The notes under the pieces are model-generated. The model searched no databases. It saw only the letters and a list, made by a program, of their open reading frames with translations, and was not told the DNA's origin. Both the position numbers and the translations under genes were made by a program. From positions 1 to 10,159 of the forward strand of contig JAISZM010000020.1 in the NCBI GenBank assembly GCA_031269205.1: a DNA stretch of 10,159 bases, in the 5' to 3' direction. The stretch is from Eubacteriales Family XIII. Incertae Sedis bacterium (GTDB lineage: Bacteria; Bacillota; Clostridia; Peptostreptococcales; Anaerovoracaceae). Below, one piece after another: positions 1 through 5,582 of the stretch. Positions within the stretch are counted from its first letter, which is position 1. Each line of letters starts with the position of its first letter.

Positions 1-298
1 CCCGCTCCGTCAGCCCCGCGAAGGCCGCCGCTATCGTTCCGTCGGGTACGCTGAAAAATATGATATCCGAAGCTTCCGCGAGCGGGACGTCCGTTTCGAA
101 CGCGGCGCTCCCCGTCAGCGCGGCGGCGAATCGGGCCGAATCCGGATCCTTGCTGAAATATCCCGCGAGTCCGATTCGCTTTTCGTCCTTCTCGGCAATC
201 CGTTCGGCTATATACCGACCGAAGGCCGTCCCCGCCTTTCCCGCGCCGATGAAGCCGACGCGCAGCAAAACCTCTTGTTGTCGGTTACCGCCGTTCAT
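1..298 (-). CDS. Rossmann-like DUF2520 protein, N-terminal part; candidate PanG-type ketopantoate reductase (partial)
   Basis: The first 99 residues are visible; the rest runs off the left edge. ATG at 298-296 is preceded by GAAAGGCG at a suitable distance, inside the end of panC (14-bp overlap), so translation is probably coupled. Residues 14-23 read VGFIGAGKAG, a Rossmann dinucleotide-binding loop (GxGxxG), and residues 88-94 read FFSVPDG, matching the (S/T)-x-P-D strand end typical of proteins named Rossmann-like and DUF2520 domain-containing. The C-terminal helical DUF2520 domain would lie outside the window. From memory, a ketopantoate reductase called PanG, unrelated in detail to PanE, was described in Francisella, with likely homologues in clostridia. 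A gene directly after panB and panC is the right place for one, since PanB makes ketopantoate and PanC consumes pantoate. The Rossmann/DUF2520 family call is firm; the PanG function is inference. A different NAD(P)-dependent oxidoreductase remains possible. Confidence 0.8.
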   Translation of the reverse strand, partial: MNGGNRQQEVLLRVGFIGAGKAGTAFGRYIAERIAEKDEKRIGLAGYFSKDPDSARFAAALTGSAAFETDVPLAEASDIIFFSVPDGTIAAAFAGLTER

Positions 299-1208
299 CT
301 TGCGCCTTTCGAAAATCCGTGTCCGTGCGCGTGTTGTCGATCAGACGGGTTTCTCCGAAGAAAGCGGCGACGGCGAGAAGCGCCTTCGTCGTCGTGTCGC
401 AGACCTCCCCGAAGGTTTCCTCGTCCAATATCTCGGCGTAATCAAGCCGCGCCAAGGGTTCCGCTTCGATGATCGCGCTCATGGAAGCCTTCACGGACGC
501 GACAAACGCGCCGGTCGCGGAGCCGCGCGGCGGGTTTCCGCTCTTTTCCGGCTTGGATTTCCCTGCCTCCAACGCGCGAACCAGACAGAGCGCCGCCCTT
601 CGCTCCTCCGGGGAAAGCCTCCCGTTGCGCGAGCTGAGCGCAAGGCCGTCCGCTTCGCGCACGGTCGGGCATCCGACGATCCGAATATCCGTATTCAGGT
701 CTTTCGCCATCCTCTCCAGGAGAAAGAGTTGTTGCGCGTCCTTTTCCCCAAAATACGCGCGCGTCGGCTGGACGATGTTGAAGAGCTTGCTGACGACGGT
801 GAGCACGCCGCGAAAATGTCCCGGCCTCGCTCGGCCGCAGAGCCGCTCCGCGTATGCGCCTTCCGTGTCGACGAAAGTCGAAAATCCTTCCGGGTATATC
901 TCATCGGCGCTCGGGACGAACACCATGTCCGCGCCCGCCTCTTCGCAGCAAGCCACGTCATCGTCAAGCGTTCGCGGGTAACCGGAAAAATCAGCCCTGT
1001 CCTCGAACTGGATCGGATTTATAAAGATGCTCACGACCGTGAGTCCGTTTTCGGGACGCTGTTCCTCCTCGGACCGAACGATCAGGCTCGCGTGTCCGCG
1101 GTGCAGCGCGCCCATCGTCGGAACGAAACCGATCGGCCGCCCTTCGGAGCGAACCACCCGCAACGCCTCCCGCACCTCGTCAATACGGCGATACACACGA
1201 AGCGTCAT
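285..1208 (-). CDS. panC: Pantothenate synthetase (pantoate--beta-alanine ligase)
   Basis: Cytosolic enzyme that joins pantoate and beta-alanine using ATP, through a pantoyl-adenylate, in the last step of pantothenate (vitamin B5) synthesis. The family signatures are all present: PTMGALHRGH at residues 30-39 with the HxGH nucleotidyl-transfer motif at 36-39, ARPGHFRGV at 127-135, YFGEKDAQQ at 152-160, and READGLALSSRN at 184-195, the KMSKS-like ATP loop. The protein ends with the usual ETRLIDN at 286-292 and a short charged tail. At 307 residues it is somewhat longer than the roughly 280 usual for the family; much of the excess looks to be a Lys/Gly/Pro-rich loop around 216-232, plus the tail. 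The ATG overlaps the panB stop as ATGA, implying coupled translation, and its own 3' end overlaps the DUF2520 gene. Identification is secure. Confidence 0.97.
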   Translation of the reverse strand: MTLRVYRRIDEVREALRVVRSEGRPIGFVPTMGALHRGHASLIVRSEEEQRPENGLTVVSIFINPIQFEDRADFSGYPRTLDDDVACCEEAGADMVFVPSADEIYPEGFSTFVDTEGAYAERLCGRARPGHFRGVLTVVSKLFNIVQPTRAYFGEKDAQQLFLLERMAKDLNTDIRIVGCPTVREADGLALSSRNGRLSPEERRAALCLVRALEAGKSKPEKSGNPPRGSATGAFVASVKASMSAIIEAEPLARLDYAEILDEETFGEVCDTTTKALLAVAAFFGETRLIDNTRTDTDFRKAQDERR

Positions 1209-2047
1209 AACCCGACTGTCAACTCCCTCAAAACGTCCGCGTCAATATCGGCGGCGAAACCGTGCTCCGCGGCGGGGAAAGCGCCGCTCTTCGTCTCTTC
1301 GATATAGGCGGCGAATGCCGCGCGCATGACGGCGCCCGCGTCGCCGAAGACCTTGACGAATTTCGGTTTTATCTCGCCGAAAAGATCGAGCATGTCCTGA
1401 TAGACGAGCACTTGGCCGTCGCAACCCGATCCCGCGCCGATGCCGATGGTGGGGATGCGAAGCGTCTTCGTGATCGCTTCCGCGACCTGTGCGGGGATGG
1501 CCTCTATAACGACGGCAAACGCGCCCGCGTCCTCGACGATACGCGCGTCCTCTATCAAAGCCCGAGCCGCCTCCGCCGATTTCCCCTGCACCTTGAACCC
1601 GCCGAAGGCGTTGACGGATTGCGGAGTGAGTCCGATATGCGCGACGACGGGGATGGAAGCCTTTACGATGGCGCGAATTTGCTCAGCCACGGCGGCGCCG
1701 CCTTCGAGCTTCACGGCCTGAGCGCGGCCCTCCTTGATGATGCGTCCCGCGTTCTCCACCGCCTGTTCCGCGGAAACCTGATAGGACATGAAGGGCATGT
1801 CCCCGATGACGAGCGCGTTCGACGCCCCGCGCGAAACGGCCTTCGTGTGGTGAATGATGTCTTCCATCGTTACGGAAAGGGTGTCCGGGTATCCGAGCAT
1901 GACCATGCCCAGACTGTCGCCGACGAGCAGGCTGTCCACGCCCGCCTCGTCCATGAGCTTCGCCGTCGAATAATCGTAGCAGGTGAGCATCGTGATCTTG
2001 TCACTCTGTTCTTTTTGACGGCGGAACGTTTCCACTGTGTTTTTCAT
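1205..2047 (-). CDS. panB: 3-methyl-2-oxobutanoate hydroxymethyltransferase (ketopantoate hydroxymethyltransferase)
   Basis: Transfers a hydroxymethyl group from 5,10-methylene-tetrahydrofolate to 2-oxoisovalerate, giving ketopantoate, the first committed step of pantothenate synthesis; cytosolic. Numbered from the chosen start the protein has 280 residues, close to family length. Metal and substrate residues are in place: D44 in VGDSLGM, D83 in GDMPF, E115 in KLEGG, and the catalytic-site Glu at E182 in VIEAIP; IGIGAG follows at 201-206. The start at 2047 is chosen because AAGGAGG sits 6 nt upstream of that ATG. An in-frame TTG seven codons earlier (2068) would extend the protein but has no comparable ribosome site and would place the Shine-Dalgarno inside the gene. 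First gene of the panB-panC-DUF2520 operon; it could be reached by read-through from trpB2 or have its own promoter in the 99-bp gap, but I see no consensus promoter there. Confidence 0.97.
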   Translation of the reverse strand: MKNTVETFRRQKEQSDKITMLTCYDYSTAKLMDEAGVDSLLVGDSLGMVMLGYPDTLSVTMEDIIHHTKAVSRGASNALVIGDMPFMSYQVSAEQAVENAGRIIKEGRAQAVKLEGGAAVAEQIRAIVKASIPVVAHIGLTPQSVNAFGGFKVQGKSAEAARALIEDARIVEDAGAFAVVIEAIPAQVAEAITKTLRIPTIGIGAGSGCDGQVLVYQDMLDLFGEIKPKFVKVFGDAGAVMRAAFAAYIEETKSGAFPAAEHGFAADIDADVLRELTVGL

Positions 2048-2053
2048 AACTGT

Positions 2054-2060
2054 CCTCCTT
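2054..2060 (-). promoter_or_regulatory. panB ribosome binding site
   Basis: AAGGAGG on the minus strand, 6 nt before the ATG at 2047-2045. This near-perfect Shine-Dalgarno decides the panB start against the upstream in-frame TTG at 2068. Confidence 0.9.
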
Positions 2061-2064
2061 AGCT

Positions 2065-2078
2065 GCAACTCAAGTTGC
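2065..2078 (-). repeat. Palindrome in the panB leader (possible operator or small hairpin)
   Basis: GCAACT and AGTTGC arms separated by two bases form a 14-bp near-perfect inverted repeat, 4 nt upstream of the panB Shine-Dalgarno. In RNA it could fold as a 5-bp stem with a TTGA loop close to the ribosome site; in DNA it has the symmetry of a dimeric repressor site. No known regulator motif is recognised, and a chance origin is possible. Confidence 0.35.
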
Positions 2079-2103
2079 TCACCGTAGATTTGTGACAGAA
2101 CCC

Positions 2104-2125
2104 GGCGCCCCGAAAACGGGGCGCC
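2104..2125 (-). terminator. GC-rich hairpin after trpB2, possible terminator
   Basis: A perfect 9-bp stem (GGCGCCCCG with CGGGGCGCC) around a 4-nt loop (TTTT on the minus strand) begins about 20 nt after the trpB2 stop. It is strong enough to pause polymerase or to protect the 3' end of the trpB2 message. On the minus strand it is followed by GGGTTCTGTC rather than a clean U-run, so it is a poor textbook intrinsic terminator and read-through into panB is plausible. There is no clean T-run on the plus side either. Confidence 0.5.
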
Positions 2126-2146
2126 ATTCGCACATGATTTTTACTA

Positions 2147-3520
2147 TTATATCCCGATCTGAGGAAGGTCGGCAAGCGATTTTTCGAGATCCTCGTCCGT
2201 CGGAATGTGATCCGTCATCGTACCCTTGTTGTACTGATCGTAGGCGTTCAAGTCGAAGTAACCCGTTCCCGTCAGGCCGAACAGTATCGTCTTGGCTTCA
2301 CCCGTCTCCTTGCACTTCAGCGCCTCGTCTATCGTGGCCTTGATCGCGTGCGACGACTCGGGCGCGGGCAGTATCGTTTCGAGGCGCGCGAACAGTTTCG
2401 CGGCTTCGAACACGGAGGACTGCTCCACGGCGATCGCTTCCATGTAACCGTCGTGATAGAGCTTGGACAGTATGGGACTCATGCCGTGATAGCGCAGACC
2501 GCCCGCGTGGTTGGCCGAAGGTTTGAAGCCGCTGCCGAGCGTATACATGCGCGCGAGCGGGGTCGTCTTACCCGTGTCGCAAAAATCGTAGGCGTACTTG
2601 CCGCGCGTGAAACTCGGGCACGACGCCGGCTCGACGGCGACGACGCGGATATCATTTTTGCCCGCGATCTTGTCGCGCATAAACGGCGCGATAAGGCCGC
2701 CGAGATTTGAGCCGCCGCCCGCGCAGCCTATGACGACATCGGGATATTCACCAAGCCTCTTGAGCGCCAACTCGCTTTCGAGTCCGATGATCGACTGGTG
2801 CAACAGAACCTGATTCAAGACGGAGCCGAGCACATAGCGATAGCCTTCCGTCGTGACGGCCACCTCTATGGCCTCGGATATGGCCGTGCCGAGTGAACCG
2901 GAATTGTCCGGATCGCTCTCGAGTATCGCGCGGCCCACGTTCGTCGTGTCCGACGGACTCGCGAGCACCTTGGCCTCGAAGGTCTCCATCATGATCTTGC
3001 GGAACGGCTTTTGCTCGGCCGACACCTTGACCATGTACACGACGAGATCAAGTCCGAAGTAGCGCGCGGCTTCGGAGAGCGCCGTACCCCACTGACCCGC
3101 GCCCGTCTCCGTCGTTATCCCCTTCAGCCCTTCCGCCTTCGCGTAGTAGGCCTGAGCGACCGCCGAATTCAGCTTGTGGCTGCCCGAGGTATTGTTCCCT
3201 TCGAACTTGTAATAGATCTTCGCCGGCGTCCCGAGGTATTCCTCGAGGTCATAGGCGCGGCACAGCGGCGCGGGTCGATAGACCTTGTAGATGTCGATCA
3301 CCTCTTTCGGAATGTCGACGTACTCCGTCGTCGCGTCCAACTCCTGATGAGCCAGCTCCTTGCAAAACACGGGGTAGAGATGTTCCTCCCGCGCCAGCGT
3401 TCCGTCCGGCAGTAGCATCGGATCGGGTTGTTCCTTCATCCCGGCGCGGAGATTGTACCATTTGGCGGGAATCTCATTCTCATGCAGATATAACCTGTGC
3501 GGTATGTTGTTCTCAGCCAT
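2147..3520 (-). CDS. trpB2: Tryptophan synthase beta-like enzyme TrpB2 (PLP-dependent)
   Basis: PLP enzyme expected to condense indole with L-serine (or a related activated serine) to give tryptophan. The 457-residue length and the N-terminal RLYLHENEIPAKWYNL (9-24) mark the TrpB2 group rather than the shorter TrpB1 that pairs with TrpA. Visible parts: the PLP lysine K116 in SGSHKLNSA, the catalytic Glu E138 in ETGAGQWG, the phosphate-binding loop GCAGGGSN at 265-272, and PESSHA at 387-392, equivalent to the cofactor-ring region of TrpB. ATG at 3520-3518 follows AAGGAG at 6 nt spacing. No trpA or other trp gene is in the window, which fits TrpB2 acting alone, for example in indole salvage, or with a TrpA elsewhere. 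A Trp T-box lies directly upstream, so expression should rise when tRNA-Trp is uncharged; this independently supports a role in tryptophan supply. The family is certain; the physiological substrate is inferred. Confidence 0.95.
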   Translation of the reverse strand: MAENNIPHRLYLHENEIPAKWYNLRAGMKEQPDPMLLPDGTLAREEHLYPVFCKELAHQELDATTEYVDIPKEVIDIYKVYRPAPLCRAYDLEEYLGTPAKIYYKFEGNNTSGSHKLNSAVAQAYYAKAEGLKGITTETGAGQWGTALSEAARYFGLDLVVYMVKVSAEQKPFRKIMMETFEAKVLASPSDTTNVGRAILESDPDNSGSLGTAISEAIEVAVTTEGYRYVLGSVLNQVLLHQSIIGLESELALKRLGEYPDVVIGCAGGGSNLGGLIAPFMRDKIAGKNDIRVVAVEPASCPSFTRGKYAYDFCDTGKTTPLARMYTLGSGFKPSANHAGGLRYHGMSPILSKLYHDGYMEAIAVEQSSVFEAAKLFARLETILPAPESSHAIKATIDEALKCKETGEAKTILFGLTGTGYFDLNAYDQYNKGTMTDHIPTDEDLEKSLADLPQIGI

Positions 3521-3555
3521 TTTCGTCTCCTTTCACTTCCCGACCCGACGCCTAT

Positions 3556-3605
3556 AAAAAAGACTCTCGTTCCGGCTCGATAACTGTGCCGGGACAAAAG
3601 TCTTT
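3556..3605 (-). terminator. Regulated intrinsic terminator of the T-box leader
   Basis: On the minus strand AAAGACT (3605-3599) pairs with AGTCTTT (3565-3559), and CCGGC pairs with GCCGG inside, ending in a run of six T at 3561-3556. The CCCGGC strand overlaps the GTCCC needed for the antiterminator, so the two folds exclude each other, as required for T-box control of transcription. Confidence 0.92.
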
Positions 3606-3811
3606 GCTTCTGCGGTGCCACCCTGCTTGGCGCTCCTCTTCGCATCGGCCGCCGCCTCCGCTCGGATGTGAACACCCTCTCTTTTGGTCGAAATCTCAAG
3701 GAGTCCATTCGCCCCGCGCCTCGCGCCGCATTTCCACCGTCAGCAGCTCTCTGTCGCTCAGGATACCGAGGGTACTACTCTCCTGTCTCAGATTCCGAAT
3801 ATTCGATTAAC
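3556..3811 (-). promoter_or_regulatory. T-box riboswitch leader, tryptophan-specific (UGG specifier), controlling trpB2
   Basis: Untranslated leader that senses uncharged tRNA-Trp. Stem I can be drawn: basal arms AATCT (3794-3790) with AGATT (3696-3692), then GGAG (3783-3780) with CTCC (3703-3700), with TGAG-type kink-turn bases between them. Above this, the AGTA motif (3779-3776) faces GAATGGA, whose TGG at 3707-3705 is the specifier triplet for Trp. CAGAGAGC and GGTGGAAA of the distal stem are also present. The conserved T-box AGGGTGGCACCGC spans 3624-3612; its UGGC bulge complements GCCA, the expected 3' end of a bacterial tRNA-Trp with discriminator G. GTCCC at 3595-3591 can pair with the T-box as antiterminator, competing with the terminator stem. 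The start of the leader is inferred from the promoter; the exact transcript start is not known. Confidence 0.95.
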
Positions 3812-3817
3812 GAAACA

Positions 3818-3847
3818 ATTATATGGTCCGCCGGCGTCGCTTGTCAA
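3818..3847 (-). promoter_or_regulatory. Sigma-A promoter of the T-box/trpB2 unit
   Basis: Perfect -35 TTGACA (3847-3842) and perfect -10 TATAAT (3823-3818), 18 bp apart, oriented toward trpB2. Transcription would start near 3811, just ahead of T-box Stem I. The -35 begins 23 bp after the stop of the upstream SLH-M15 gene, with no terminator visible between them, so some upstream read-through may also enter the leader. Confidence 0.92.
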
Positions 3848-3869
3848 CGCCAAAATCGAAAATTGAAAA

Positions 3870-5534
3870 TTACGTACCGAGATAACTGAAGTGCATATAG
3901 TCTTTGCGGTCGCCCCAGCCGTAGCCGCCCCAGTACCACCCGTATTTGGCGAACGCCTTCACCACGTCGCCGTTCGGCTTGATGGAGTATTTGTTCTTTC
4001 CGGGCTTCCAGAACTTGCCCGCGACCACCTTCTTGCCATCCTTCATGCAGTTTTCGGTCGGGTTGATGTCTATGGCCGTGCCGTGGTTGTGTTCGGACCT
4101 CTTGTTCGCGCGCACCTGATAACCGCCCATCTCCTTGATCGGAAATTTCTCCTTGCCTTTGTATATCTCGGCGAATATCCGCTTCACGTCGTCAGCGAGT
4201 TCCTTATTGACCGTAAGCCACATCTTGGCCTTTACTTTTTTCCCGCTGACCAACTTCCAGACGTTCACCGTGATGGTTTTCTGATATTTCTTTGCGGCCT
4301 TCACGTTCTTGAAACCGAATCTCGTCTTGCTCCCGAAAAGTTTTTGATTCAAGTTCACAAATTTCTCCGCGTAAAAGTTCACTTTGAGACTTTTTCTTGA
4401 CTTCATCCCATGCCTGTCCACAACCTGCACCTTCAGGTAACAGACCTTTTTCTTTGTCAGGTCTCCAAAGACGGATCGATAGGTCGGGACAGAGGTCTTG
4501 TTGAGCACAAGCGACGCGTAGCCCGTTTTGATCTTTGTCTTGAGTTTCTTTGAAACGTATATCCCGACGCTGTATGAGTAAGCTCCCGCCGATTCACTCC
4601 AATGCAGATAGGTGTTGTTCTTGAACGCGGACGCGAAATAACTCTGGTACCGGTACTCCGACGCTTTCGGATCCGATGGGGCGATGGCGTGTTGGGCGAC
4701 ACGGTTCTTCGCGAAAGCCCACGCCGCGTCGGAAAGCAGCAAGAAGAAATCCTCCCTCGACGGACTATGGTAGGCGCTCAGATACGCGTCTCCTCCGGAC
4801 AGCGCGTTGCGCGGCGACAGCAGAGCGCCTCGCGCGTCCATAAATCCAAAGTATGGCAGATCATCCGTATCGACGGACGCCGCGTCCGTATACTTCTCCT
4901 GCAGCGATTTGAGGGCGGCGTCCGCAGACGGAACGTTGGACGCCTCAGAGGGCTTCGCTTTGATGGTCGCCTTCGCGAGAACCGTGATCGCTTCGGCCTT
5001 GTCAACGCTATCGTCCGGGTCGAAATACCCGTCGTTGTAATCGAAAAATCCGAGGACACAACCTTTCTTTGCGTTCAGATCATTCGTATCGATATAATCG
5101 ACACCCGATGAGCCGGGATCTTCACCGCCGAGAAAAAGGTAAAAGGCCATCGCGTGTTTCGCGAGTTCCAGACGCGTGACATCATCGTAGAAGAGCTGGT
5201 CGTACACCTCCGAAGTCAACAGGCCCGCGGATACCAACTCCTTCACGTACTTCGCGGCCTCCTCGTCCGGCTGATACTCCTCGGCGGCCACGCGCGACTC
5301 GTCGCTTTGCGTCGCGGCCTCATTCAGCGCCTCGCCTGGCGGAACGTTTGACAGCATCCTCCCCGCCACAGTATCCGCGCGCGGCATATCATCAGGCGCG
5401 TCCGCAAAAGCTTCCGACGGCGCGACGTTCAAGAGCGCCGCCGACAAAACCGCTGCCACAAGCACGACAAAGACGCGCCTCCCCGCAGAGACGGACATCG
5501 CCGCGGCCGACGCAACCAAACCATCCTTCCTCAT
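3870..5534 (-). CDS. Secreted SLH-domain M15 family peptidoglycan peptidase (VanY / D,D-carboxypeptidase-like)
   Basis: A 554-residue exported protein. Residues 19-46 form a signal peptide (RR, then a hydrophobic run, then an AFADA-type cleavage region). Residues about 88-136 resemble an SLH module (YVKELVSAGLL, then DDVTRLELAKHAM). A second SLH-like unit spans about 160-191 (FDPDDSVDKAEAITVLAKA) and a weaker third about 228-275. These usually hold proteins to pyruvylated wall polymers. Residues about 295-445 are a Lys-rich, beta-prone region of unknown type. The C-terminal domain (about 446-554) is an M15 zinc peptidase: SEHNHGTAID at 480-489 fits SxHxxGxAxD, with zinc ligands H482 and D489, and DYMHF at 545-549 supplies H548 and a catalytic Asp. 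It should cut D-Ala-D-Ala or a related link in wall peptides outside the cell. ATG at 5534 has GGAGG 6 nt upstream. It follows the M28 gene after 48 bp. The exact bond cleaved cannot be read from sequence. Confidence 0.88.
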   Translation of the reverse strand: MRKDGLVASAAAMSVSAGRRVFVVLVAAVLSAALLNVAPSEAFADAPDDMPRADTVAGRMLSNVPPGEALNEAATQSDESRVAAEEYQPDEEAAKYVKELVSAGLLTSEVYDQLFYDDVTRLELAKHAMAFYLFLGGEDPGSSGVDYIDTNDLNAKKGCVLGFFDYNDGYFDPDDSVDKAEAITVLAKATIKAKPSEASNVPSADAALKSLQEKYTDAASVDTDDLPYFGFMDARGALLSPRNALSGGDAYLSAYHSPSREDFFLLLSDAAWAFAKNRVAQHAIAPSDPKASEYRYQSYFASAFKNNTYLHWSESAGAYSYSVGIYVSKKLKTKIKTGYASLVLNKTSVPTYRSVFGDLTKKKVCYLKVQVVDRHGMKSRKSLKVNFYAEKFVNLNQKLFGSKTRFGFKNVKAAKKYQKTITVNVWKLVSGKKVKAKMWLTVNKELADDVKRIFAEIYKGKEKFPIKEMGGYQVRANKRSEHNHGTAIDINPTENCMKDGKKVVAGKFWKPGKNKYSIKPNGDVVKAFAKYGWYWGGYGWGDRKDYMHFSYLGT

Positions 5535-5582
5535 ATTTCCCTCCGTTCCTCAATGTGAGCGCCACCCGATACTCAACCTGAT

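Noticed and set aside
60..1307. Plus-strand open frame of 415 codons
   Set aside because: It lies antisense to panC and the DUF2520 gene, is Arg/Pro/Ala-rich with no recognisable domain, and is explained by GC-rich codon use on the opposite strand.
1262..2062. Plus-strand open frame of 266 codons
   Set aside because: It mirrors panB on the opposite strand; no ribosome site or family motif was seen.
2048..2068. panB start at the upstream TTG (2068)
   Set aside because: The AAGGAGG at 2060-2054 would be internal to the gene; ATG at 2047 gives the usual PanB length and N-terminus.
3436..3810. Short open frames in the trpB2 leader on both strands
   Set aside because: They cross the T-box and its terminator, whose conserved RNA elements explain the sequence; no start context supports translation.
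5535..5582. Possible promoter or terminator between the M28 and M15 genes
   Set aside because: No stable hairpin with a U-run and no -35/-10 pair could be found in the 48 bp, apart from the M15 ribosome site.
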